Assembly: GCA_025800385.1 (NCBI GenBank)
Contig: JAOXRS010000156.1
Coordinates: 96,371 to 160,370, forward strand
From: Candidatus Albibeggiatoa sp. nov. NOAA
Lineage (GTDB): Bacteria > Pseudomonadota > Gammaproteobacteria > Beggiatoales > Beggiatoaceae
Direction of reading: 5' to 3'
DNA length: 64,000 bases
The notes beneath the pieces are model-generated. The model did not search any database. It saw only the letters and a list, made by a program, of their open reading frames with translations, and was not told the origin of the DNA. Made by a program: the position numbers and the translations under genes. How positions within the stretch are numbered: the stretch's first letter is position 1; the number at the start of each line of letters is the position of its first letter. Below, one piece after another: positions 27,063 to 35,752 of the stretch.

Positions 27063-29402
27063 ATGAACCGCATACGTAGAAGACCTTCTAATCATCGTCC
27101 CCGTCGCCCCACAAGAACGACTAGGCGACCGCCACGCCCTCAAAGAATGTTACAGCGGCCAAAAGCAGCCCCACGCTCAAAATTCCGCTGGCGATGGTTA
27201 TTACTGATCTTATTAATTGCACCTGCATTTAGTTATATCAGTTGGCTTGATATCAAAATTCGTGAACAGTTTGAAGGTAAACGCTGGGCTTTACCTGCTC
27301 GGGTTTACGCACGTCCATTAGAATTGTTCGCGGCCATGCCATTAACGCCGAACATGTTACATTCTGAGCTAAAAGCCATTGGTTATAAGCCAACAGATCA
27401 ATTAAGTTCCCCCGGCACATATAAAAAACGTGGTTCAGACTATTATGTTTATACGCGAAAATTTCAATTCTGGGATGCAGTTGAGCCATCACGTCGTTTA
27501 AAAATTCGTTTCCGTAATAACAATGTATCAAGCATTCAAAGTATTGATTCAGGCAAGTCTTATGCTTTAACGAGGCTAGAGCCACGGCTGATTGGTAAAA
27601 TTTACCCCACACATAATGAAGATCGTATTTTAGTTCAGTTAAAAGATGTACCTCAAAATTTGATTAACACTCTGATCGCAACAGAGGATAGGCAATTTTT
27701 TGAACATAATGGTATTAGTTTTAGGGGTATCATGCGTGCAATGCTGGCTAATGTGAAAGCGGGTCGTCTTGCTCAGGGTGGTAGTACGATTACGCAGCAG
27801 CTCATTAAAAACTTTTACTTAACTTCTGAAAGAACCCTTGCTCGTAAACTCAATGAGGCTGTGATGGCCTTGTTAATTGAGTGGCATTACAGTAAAGAAG
27901 AAATTCTAGAAGCCTATTTGAATGAGGTTTATTTAGGTCAAGATGGTGATCGAGCGATTCATGGTTTTGGTATGGCTTCATGGTTCTATTTTGATAAACC
28001 TTTAGAAGAATTGAAACAATCCGAAGTTTCCTTACTTGTTGGCTTAGTCAAAGGTGCATCCCAGTTTAACCCTAGGCGTTTTAAAGAGCGTGCATTAGAA
28101 CGGCGCAATATAGTGATCGATATGACACATGCTCAGGGAAAAATTACTTTAGAGCAAGCTAACCTTGCGAAGGCTGAGCCATTAAATGTTACCAAACAAA
28201 TTCGTGATCGGGTCTCGCCTTACCCCGGATTTTTAAGTCTAGTTAGACATCAATTACATCAAGATTATCGTGAAGAAGATTTGCGTTCGGAAGGGTTACA
28301 GATTTTTACAACCTTAGACCCAATTATGCAACGTCAATCTGAAAAAGCGATGACACAGGGCATTCGTAAATTAGAACGTGAAAACAGGAAAACGCGAAAC
28401 TTACAAGGTGCGATGGTTGTCACCAATAGTGAAAATGGTGAAGTCATGGCAATGGCGAATGGGCGTGATTCTAAGTTTGCAGGGTTTAATCGGCCTTTAA
28501 ATGCAGTGCGACAAATTGGCTCATTGGCAAAAGTGGCCATTTATCTCGCTGCTTTAGAAAATGATGGGCGATATTCGCTGAATACGATGATTGATGATAG
28601 TCCATATGAATGGACAGATTATCGAACAGGTGAAGTATGGAAGCCACGCAACTATGACCGTCGCTCACATGGTAAAGTTAGTTTACATAAAGCATTAGCC
28701 AATTCGTATAACTTAGCAACTGTGCGTTTAGGCATGGATCTTGGGCTGCGTAAAATTAAGCAAACCATGCAACATATGGGGCTTGATAAAGACTTTAAGA
28801 TTTATCCTTCAACTTTATTAGGTAGTATTTCCATGTCTCCGCTGGAAGTGGCGCAAATGTATCAAACATTAGCCAGTGGTGGTTTTAGTGTGCCATTGCG
28901 TTCTATTCGAGATGTGTTAGATCATCGAGGCCAGCCATTACAGCGTTATGCGATTTCAGTAGAGCCACGTTTTGAGCCTGAGCATGTATTTTTACTTAAT
29001 TATGCACTTCAGCAAGCTGTACAACGCGGCACGGGTAAAAAAGTATTTAATACTTTAAAAACAAATCGTGTGATTGCAGGGAAAACGGGTACCAGTAACG
29101 ATTTGCGTGATAGTTGGTTTGCTGGGTTTGATAGCCAATACTCTGTAGTAACGTGGCTAGGCCGTGATGATAACCGACCGATTTATTTAAGTGGTGGTGA
29201 AGGTGCAATGGTAGTCTGGGGTGAGTTGATTAAGATGTTAGATCGTCAATCTCCAAGACCCATTACGCCTTCTCGTATTCACTGGCGTTGGGTGGATTAC
29301 AATTCAGGCCGTTCCAGCAACAAAGGTCGACGTGGCGCGGTGTTGATGCCTTTTATTAAGCGCACTGGTCGTAATCGTCTTGCAGTCAGTTCTCTAAAAT
29401 AA
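27063..29402 (+). CDS. mrcB: Bifunctional penicillin-binding protein 1B (class A PBP)
   Basis: The 779-residue protein starts with a very basic cytoplasmic tail (first 45 residues rich in Arg/Pro), one membrane anchor (WRWLLLILLIAPAFSYISWL), a UB2H-like region (YARPLELFAAMPLTPNMLHS), a glycosyltransferase-51 domain (ATEDRQFFEHNG with catalytic Glu, RLAQGGSTITQQLIKNFYL, EAYLNEVYLGQ) and a transpeptidase domain with SxxK (GSLAK), SYN and KTGTS. It polymerises and cross-links peptidoglycan in the periplasm. The UB2H region distinguishes it from PBP1a and implies a partner such as LpoB, not seen here. Confidence 0.95.
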   Translation: MNRIRRRPSNHRPRRPTRTTRRPPRPQRMLQRPKAAPRSKFRWRWLLLILLIAPAFSYISWLDIKIREQFEGKRWALPARVYARPLELFAAMPLTPNMLHSELKAIGYKPTDQLSSPGTYKKRGSDYYVYTRKFQFWDAVEPSRRLKIRFRNNNVSSIQSIDSGKSYALTRLEPRLIGKIYPTHNEDRILVQLKDVPQNLINTLIATEDRQFFEHNGISFRGIMRAMLANVKAGRLAQGGSTITQQLIKNFYLTSERTLARKLNEAVMALLIEWHYSKEEILEAYLNEVYLGQDGDRAIHGFGMASWFYFDKPLEELKQSEVSLLVGLVKGASQFNPRRFKERALERRNIVIDMTHAQGKITLEQANLAKAEPLNVTKQIRDRVSPYPGFLSLVRHQLHQDYREEDLRSEGLQIFTTLDPIMQRQSEKAMTQGIRKLERENRKTRNLQGAMVVTNSENGEVMAMANGRDSKFAGFNRPLNAVRQIGSLAKVAIYLAALENDGRYSLNTMIDDSPYEWTDYRTGEVWKPRNYDRRSHGKVSLHKALANSYNLATVRLGMDLGLRKIKQTMQHMGLDKDFKIYPSTLLGSISMSPLEVAQMYQTLASGGFSVPLRSIRDVLDHRGQPLQRYAISVEPRFEPEHVFLLNYALQQAVQRGTGKKVFNTLKTNRVIAGKTGTSNDLRDSWFAGFDSQYSVVTWLGRDDNRPIYLSGGEGAMVVWGELIKMLDRQSPRPITPSRIHWRWVDYNSGRSSNKGRRGAVLMPFIKRTGRNRLAVSSLK

Positions 29403-29527
29403 TATTTTGACCATACAAGCTCAGAAATACCACTTAGTCACTGAGTTTTGTATGGTTTTTAAAATATTGACACGCCAAAACAATGCTTTAAAATCAGCTT
29501 GTCATTCATAATTTATAATTTCCCCAA

Positions 29528-30265
29528 ATGGCTGAACATTTTTTTTCTCGTACTGAAATCTTATTAACTGAAGATGTCTTAAACCAACTAGTTGACCATC
29601 ATATTTTTATTGCTGGATTGGGTGGTGTTGGTAGTTTTGTGGCTGAATCGCTTGGCCGCACAGGTTTTAAACGCTTGACCATTCTCGATCATGACGAAGT
29701 GGTTGCTTCTAATTTAAATCGGCAGCTTGTTGCATTGAATTCCACGTTAGGCCAGAACAAAGCGGAAGTCATGGCTGAGCGGTTACGCGATATTAATCCA
29801 GATATTGAGTTAACTGTGATGACAGATTTTCTGGAAAAGCATCAAACCGATGAGTTAATTCAGAACAATGATTTTGATTTTGTAGTGGATTGTATTGATT
29901 CGATTGCTTGTAAAGCGGCTTTGGTTGCTTCATGTATTCAACAAAATGTGAATGTTGCATCGAGTATGGGTGCTGGTAATCGGGTTGATGTCACGCAAGT
30001 TAAAGTAGCAAAACTCAATCAAACTAAACACTGTGCTTTAGCGAGAGAAATGCGTAAACGACTTAAAGATATGGGTGTAAAAACCAATTATCCCGTGGTG
30101 TATTCTGAGGAGTTAGGTCGTCAGCCTTTACCACATCAGCCTGTTGAAGGGGGAAGACCTCGTGCGGTGAATGGCACAATTTCTTATATGCCTGCTCTAT
30201 TTGGAATGATGTTGGCTGGTACAGTGGTGCAAACATTGTTAAAAACAATAGAAGCGACAGAGTAA
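29528..30265 (+). CDS. tcdA: tRNA threonylcarbamoyladenosine dehydratase TcdA (CsdL)
   Basis: A 245-residue E1-like enzyme. The nucleotide-binding motif GLGGVGSFVAESLGRTGF is at about residue 31, followed by LDHDEVVASNLNRQL and the ATP-pyrophosphatase region VVDCIDSIACKAALVASC. EGGRPRAVNGTISYMPALFG near the C-terminus is typical of TcdA. The enzyme uses ATP to dehydrate t6A at position 37 of tRNAs to the cyclic form ct6A. It is 125 bp after mrcB and monocistronic as far as I can see. Confidence 0.93.
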   Translation: MAEHFFSRTEILLTEDVLNQLVDHHIFIAGLGGVGSFVAESLGRTGFKRLTILDHDEVVASNLNRQLVALNSTLGQNKAEVMAERLRDINPDIELTVMTDFLEKHQTDELIQNNDFDFVVDCIDSIACKAALVASCIQQNVNVASSMGAGNRVDVTQVKVAKLNQTKHCALAREMRKRLKDMGVKTNYPVVYSEELGRQPLPHQPVEGGRPRAVNGTISYMPALFGMMLAGTVVQTLLKTIEATE

Positions 30266-30448
30266 TATATTTAAAATTTAACACAGGTAGGATATAGACT
30301 TTTTATAATAATTCTAGTTTTTGCAGTTTATTTAAAGAAATACGTCGATATTATAGATTTATTGGGCTATGTAAGTAGGCTTTTTTAAGATAAAACCAGA
30401 CTAAAAATCGGTTGGTGTTACACACTTTATATTTAAGGAGGTTTTATT

Positions 30449-30826
30449 ATGTTAAGCAAAATTCATGGAAGTGCATTTATTATCAAAATAGATGTGTCAG
30501 ATATGGAAAAAAGTGTTTCTTGGTATACATCTGTATTTGATTTAGAAGTTGATCCAAAATACACAAAAATCCCTACTTGGCGACAATTGCATAGCCCAAA
30601 TGAAACACAGGCTACAATAGGGCTTCATTGTGACCCATCTCATGTGGGAACAGGCGGGGCTACTATAACAATAGTCGTGCCTGATATAGAGCAAGCTCGT
30701 CAGGAGCTTATTGATAGAGGTGTTGATGTTAGTCCCGTCACTGCTGTAGGCGAAGATATTTCTCTTGCATTTTTTAATGATCCAGATGGAAATCATTTAT
30801 CACTCCGTCAGCAATCAGCATATTAA
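30449..30826 (+). CDS. VOC (glyoxalase/bleomycin-resistance) superfamily protein
   Basis: A 125-residue protein with the paired beta-alpha-beta-beta-beta modules of the vicinal-oxygen-chelate fold: FIIKIDVSDMEKSVSWYTSV, TIGLHCDPSHVGTGG, then ITIVVPDIEQARQELIDRG and LAFFNDPDGNHLSL. The metal-ligand pattern (His in GLHCD, Glu/Asp and the terminal DPDGNHL) is compatible with an active enzyme, but the substrate cannot be told. AAGGAGG precedes the ATG. It stands alone upstream of the ATPase/TOPRIM cassette, which faces it. Confidence 0.82.
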   Translation: MLSKIHGSAFIIKIDVSDMEKSVSWYTSVFDLEVDPKYTKIPTWRQLHSPNETQATIGLHCDPSHVGTGGATITIVVPDIEQARQELIDRGVDVSPVTAVGEDISLAFFNDPDGNHLSLRQQSAY

Positions 30827-31125
30827 GGACATTCTTAATCAGTAGAGCTAAAATGATAGAAGAAACTAAACAATGCAATGAATAATAATTTACAGCATGT
30901 TTTGAAATAACCGTTCTACCAAATTACGTTCTTTATACAACTATCAAATTCTCTTTGGTCTTTTCCATTATTTTTAGAAAGCTTGAACCTGTTTAGATTC
31001 TGAATCTTGTCCTCTAGTTAAAATAAACCTAATACTCTCGCTCTCTATCTTAGGGAGTGGGAAAGCTGTTGCTGTAACTGCTCATGCTCAAAAATGTTTT
31101 GAATAATAATATTTAGAGGTGTTTT

Positions 31126-31812
31126 TCAAGAAAAGAGTTGTAAGAATACTCTCAGATCATTCAGTTTTTCATGCTCAAAGTTCCAAATATCTTTTTTCAT
31201 ACTGGTTTCGCCTGAGCATTTTTTATGGGCTTGATATTGTTCTTTTTTGCTGCATGTATCAAATCGTTGGTAAATGTTAATCCAGAATTTATCAAATTGT
31301 TTATCATTTATCGATTTTCCATTATTTTCTAAACATTCTCGCCATTTGTTTAAACAATCTGCAAAAGTAGAATCTTTGGATTTAATGACTTTGAGCAAGG
31401 TTTCAAGCTCTCCTTGTCCGTCAACATTGGTGATATAGCAAGCAATTTCGACTTCTAATTCTTCACTTTTTATTAATGTGTTGATGTCTGCAAGTGTGGC
31501 ATCAGAGCAAATATTTTCTTTTAAGTTTTGATTGATAAATTTGATTCTTTTTGCAATACCTTCTTTATCGGCATCAAGGATAATGCCCAATTTTTTAATA
31601 TCTTCGCGTTCAATTCTTGCTTTGATTCTGTGTAATTTATTGCCTAGTTTGTTTATGCCACCTAAACATTCAAAATCATCAATTTTGCAGATTGGTGTGT
31701 CTAAAACGGGTGTATCGACTGTGATGTTTTCATCTAAGTTAAGGTATTTTATGAATGCTTCGATAAAGTATTTGTCATTATCGCTTTCAACAACCAGTAA
31801 ATTTTTACTCAC
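31126..31812 (-). CDS. TOPRIM-like DUF3226-type protein, partner of the adjacent OLD-type ATPase
   Basis: About 228 residues. I start it at GTG 31810-31812 (MSKNLLVVESDNDKYFIEAF), eight bases downstream of GGGAGAG. It overlaps the ATPase stop codon by eight bases, so the pair is translationally coupled. The N-terminal VVESDNDKYF and the later LGIILDADKEG, with acidic residues after hydrophobic strands, fit a TOPRIM fold as in DUF3226/DUF4435 and OLD nucleases; LEVEIACYITNVDGQGELE follows. ATPase plus TOPRIM pairs include known anti-phage systems such as PARIS and split OLD nucleases. Defence function here is inferred from architecture. Composition is more AT-rich than in nifD. Confidence 0.75.
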   Translation of the reverse strand: MSKNLLVVESDNDKYFIEAFIKYLNLDENITVDTPVLDTPICKIDDFECLGGINKLGNKLHRIKARIEREDIKKLGIILDADKEGIAKRIKFINQNLKENICSDATLADINTLIKSEELEVEIACYITNVDGQGELETLLKVIKSKDSTFADCLNKWRECLENNGKSINDKQFDKFWINIYQRFDTCSKKEQYQAHKKCSGETSMKKDIWNFEHEKLNDLRVFLQLFS

Positions 31813-32776
31813 CGCGCACTCTCCCATCATGAGATAAGGCATAGTTTAGTTGTTGATTATCAAGTTTTTGAGCAGTAATTTTATTTTTTTTGAGGTTTTT
31901 GTAAAATTCAAAATATGCGCCTTCATCTGCTGTATTTGCATCATTGAAGGCTTGGATACATTCTTTGGAGTGGGTTGTGATGAAGAGTTGGCAATTGGCA
32001 TCTTTGCTGGCTTGGAAAATGATATTCCATAGTTTTGGATAATTGGTGTAGTGGATACCGTTTTCTATTTCATCAATAAACAAAAAACCATCTTGACTTG
32101 CCCAAATTGCACACAGTATAGCAATGAAGCGGTTAACGCCGTCACCAAGAGATGATAATAATACAGCTCTTTCTTGATTTTTTATTTGAACTTTAAAAAC
32201 AATGTTTTCATTGGTAAATCTTTGTTTTAATGCAATGATGTTATCATCAAATGATTGTAGAGATTCATTTAAAAAAGATTCTTTATTTAAATCAACTAAA
32301 ACACCATAAAATTCACTCATTTCAAATTCGTTTGTTATTGTCGCTTTAATAAAATTGACTCTGGGAGGAAAATATTTATTTTGTGAATAGTTGCGTGTGT
32401 TTGATTTTAAATTTTTATAGTGATCCTCTGTTAATATATTTTTGAGATAACTAAGAGTAGTATCATTGATACTAAAGATATTATCTGGCTCTGTTAATAT
32501 TTCTACACTTTCTTGAATATTATTAATAAAATCAAATTCTATATCTTTAAATTCTTCGATGTTTCTTTGTCTTCTTGTCAGTACTTGATAAATTGCATAA
32601 GCTTTACCGCTTGGTTTTAATGAAATAACATTCAATTCCACAGCTTCTAAAAATGCCGTTTTCCCTACATTATTTTTTCCACCAATTAAATTGACACGCT
32701 CAAAGCCTTCTAAATGCAAATCAGTAAAGCATTTAAAATTTTTGATAGTAATTTCTGTTAATGGTTTATTAGCCAT
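31805..32776 (-). CDS. OLD/AAA-type SMC-like ATPase of a two-gene cassette
   Basis: A 323-residue ABC/SMC-type ATPase. Walker A is GGKNNVGKTAF near residue 33, after ITIKNFKCFTDLHLEGFERV, the typical RecF/OLD start. The signature region is LLSSLGDGVNRFIAI, Walker B is FLFIDEIENGIHYT and the switch His is FITTHSKECI. The coiled-coil insert between Walker A and the signature is short. It matches the AAA_15/AAA_21 class found in OLD, Gabija, PARIS and related systems. The coupled downstream gene encodes a TOPRIM-like protein, so the two probably form one complex. It lies right after the nifD terminator and is independent of nif transcription. Confidence 0.82.
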   Translation of the reverse strand: MANKPLTEITIKNFKCFTDLHLEGFERVNLIGGKNNVGKTAFLEAVELNVISLKPSGKAYAIYQVLTRRQRNIEEFKDIEFDFINNIQESVEILTEPDNIFSINDTTLSYLKNILTEDHYKNLKSNTRNYSQNKYFPPRVNFIKATITNEFEMSEFYGVLVDLNKESFLNESLQSFDDNIIALKQRFTNENIVFKVQIKNQERAVLLSSLGDGVNRFIAILCAIWASQDGFLFIDEIENGIHYTNYPKLWNIIFQASKDANCQLFITTHSKECIQAFNDANTADEGAYFEFYKNLKKNKITAQKLDNQQLNYALSHDGRVRGE

Positions 32777-32862
32777 AAGCCTGCTCTCAAAATTCTTCTG
32801 TTTTCATTATATAAAATATATTTTCTAATCCAGCAAAGTATAAACTAAAAATAGTTTTCCTA

Positions 32863-32898
32863 AAAAGCAAAAAACCCCCAACATCTCTGCTGAGGGTT
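32863..32898 (-). terminator. Rho-independent terminator directly after nifD
   Basis: On the minus strand AACCC-T-CA pairs with TG-G-GGGTT around a short loop (plus arms 32873-32880 and 32891-32898) and runs into TTTTTT. It begins 30 bp after the nifD stop, so transcription should end before any further nif gene. Confidence 0.75.
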
Positions 32899-32927
32899 CA
32901 TCATTTTTAGAGGTTACTGCGGGTTAA

Positions 32928-34409
32928 TTAAGCTGCTTTTGCAACTGCATCTGATGATTCTTCAGATTTTAACCAAGGTGCTTCTAATTTGTTCCAGCAA
33001 GGGTTGTTTAAAGTCATGTCCATATCACGCGCGAAGATAGCGAAACCATCATAACCGTGATAAGGGCCTGAGTAATCCCAAGAGTGCATTTGACGGAATG
33101 GAATACCCATTTTTTGGAAGATGTATTTTTCTTTAATACCAGAACCGATTAAGTCAGGTTTGATTTTCTTAACGAACTCTTCAAATTCGTAACCTGTCAC
33201 GTCATCGTATAACAAGGTTGCGTCGCCCATCTCTTTCAATGTACGGTCATAGTCATCGTTATGCGCGAATTCATAACCAGCACCAACCACTTCCATGCCT
33301 AAATCTTCATAAGCACCGATAGTGTGACGTGGACGTAAACCACCAACGTATAACATGACACGTTTGCCTTCTAAGCGAGGGCGGTATTTTTCGATAACTG
33401 GATCGATTTCAGCACGGTATTTCTTGATAACCGCTTCACATTTCGCTTGAATTGTTTCATCAAAGAATGCTGCGATTTTACGCATAGATTCTTCAATCTT
33501 AGTAGGACCAAAGAAGTTATATTCCATCCAAGGAATACCATACTTCTCTTCCATGTGACGAGAAATGTAGTTCATTGAACGGTAGCAGTGTAATAAGTTC
33601 AATTTAGCTTTAGGCGTGTTTTCCATTTCAGCTAATGTACCGTCACCAGACCATTGCGCGATTACACGTAAGCCCATTTCTTCTAATAAAGTACGAGAAG
33701 CCCAAGCATCACCACCGATGTTGTAGTCACCAATAACTGTTACGTCATAAGGCGTGCTTTCAAAGCTATTATCGTCATCACGGTTATGTAAAACCCAGTC
33801 ACGTACCGCATCGTTTGCGATATGGTGACCTAAAGACTGAGATACACCACGGAAACCTTCACAACGTACTGGCACAACTGGTTTTTCTAAATCTTTTGCT
33901 GCTTTTTTAGACACCGCTTCGATGTCATCACCAATCAAACCAATTGGGCATTCTGATTGAACTGTGATGCCTTTGTTTAATGGGAATAATTGCTCGATTT
34001 CTGTGAGGAGTTTACCTAATTTTTTGTCGCCGCCGAATACAATGTCTTTCTCTTGGAAATCAGATGTAAAGTTCATTGTACCGAAAGTGTTAACGCCCGT
34101 TGTACCGACATAGTAGTTACGACGACCCGCACGGCTATATTGACCACAGCCAACAGGGCCGTGAGAAATGTGGATCATGTCTTTAATAGGACCCCAAACT
34201 ACACCTTTAGAACCCGCGTATGCACAGCCACGGATTGTCATTACACCGGGTAATGATTTTTTATTAGAAGTGATACATTTGCTTGATTTTTCTAAGCTTG
34301 TATCGTTAGCGGCTAAATGCTTTTTACGATCTTTTTTAGCTTTTTCTGGATAAACTTCTAAAACCTCTTGGATGAGGGCTTCAGTTTCTTCACGATTCAT
34401 TGTTGACAT
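32928..34409 (-). CDS. nifD: Nitrogenase molybdenum-iron protein alpha chain
   Basis: 493 residues, the normal length. I start it at the ATG at 34407-34409, after AGGAGAG; the longer frame adds ten unsupported residues. P-cluster cysteines are present in [26 protein letters not shown] and [13 protein letters not shown]. FeMo-cofactor ligands are Cys in [13 protein letters not shown] and His in [10 protein letters not shown]. The [20 protein letters not shown] stretch holds the catalytic-site His. All key residues of Mo-nitrogenase NifD are intact, so the gene looks functional. It lies about 200 bp downstream of nifH. nifK is absent from the expected downstream position, where a terminator and an unrelated cassette occur. 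Confidence 0.97.
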   Translation of the reverse strand: MSTMNREETEALIQEVLEVYPEKAKKDRKKHLAANDTSLEKSSKCITSNKKSLPGVMTIRGCAYAGSKGVVWGPIKDMIHISHGPVGCGQYSRAGRRNYYVGTTGVNTFGTMNFTSDFQEKDIVFGGDKKLGKLLTEIEQLFPLNKGITVQSECPIGLIGDDIEAVSKKAAKDLEKPVVPVRCEGFRGVSQSLGHHIANDAVRDWVLHNRDDDNSFESTPYDVTVIGDYNIGGDAWASRTLLEEMGLRVIAQWSGDGTLAEMENTPKAKLNLLHCYRSMNYISRHMEEKYGIPWMEYNFFGPTKIEESMRKIAAFFDETIQAKCEAVIKKYRAEIDPVIEKYRPRLEGKRVMLYVGGLRPRHTIGAYEDLGMEVVGAGYEFAHNDDYDRTLKEMGDATLLYDDVTGYEFEEFVKKIKPDLIGSGIKEKYIFQKMGIPFRQMHSWDYSGPYHGYDGFAIFARDMDMTLNNPCWNKLEAPWLKSEESSDAVAKAA

Positions 34410-34542
34410 TGTGATCTCTCCTGTAAATGCCGTCGCCAATCCGCGAACAGGGCAACTTAAAGAGTGAGGCTAGGCGCGTGGCAAGTTCAGAATCGAAATG
34501 CACCGTAACCTGAAAAAAGGGAAATTCTGTTTTTACATCTTG

Positions 34543-34605
34543 AGGACTGGCAATCCTGTAGGTGCGACAAACTGCATTTATCGAATGGTAAGGACTGCCA
34601 GTCTT
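34543..34605. repeat. Inverted pair of 15-bp palindromes between nifH and nifD
   Basis: AGGACTGGCAATCCT (34543-34557) and AGGACTGCCAGTCTT (34591-34605) are each near-palindromic and are complementary to each other at 13 of 15 positions. The pair could form one long hairpin in the nifH-nifD transcript; CATT/AATG inside the loop can pair too. Confidence 0.7.
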
Positions 34606-34617
34606 GACTACTAAAAA

Positions 34618-35526
<909 letters not shown>

Positions 35527-35577
35527 TTAATATAAGTCTTGAACACTGATACAAATTCTTTCTATGCGTACCTATAT

Positions 35578-35594
35578 CTCAATATGCGTGCCAA
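35578..35594 (-). promoter_or_regulatory. sigma54-like -24/-12 promoter of nifH
   Basis: TTGGCACGCATATTGAG on the minus strand has a perfect -24 element (TTGGCACG) and, at the correct 10-bp GG-to-GC spacing, TTGA in place of TTGC at -12. It would start transcription about 75 nt before the nifH ATG. Confidence 0.65.
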
Positions 35595-35690
35595 ATGGGT
35601 TTTTAGGGCTTAAGATTTTGATTTTTTTGATTTTTTACATTTAATCTTGAGTATTAATGCAGGGTTAATGTGCGACAAACAAAATATATG

Positions 35691-35706
35691 TGTGGGATAG
35701 ACTACA
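35691..35706. promoter_or_regulatory. NifA upstream activator sequence
   Basis: TGT-N10-ACA (35691-35706) exactly matches the NifA binding consensus. It lies about 110 bp upstream of the -24 element, a normal distance for NifA acting through DNA looping. Confidence 0.7.
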
Positions 35707-35752
35707 AAAATTGTGTGGGATGATATGAAGACTATAGACAACTAAATAATAG

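Noticed and set aside
31126..32898. Divergent or broken nifK downstream of nifD
   Set aside because: The two frames encode a RecF/OLD-type ATPase and a TOPRIM-like protein; no nitrogenase motif is present on either strand.
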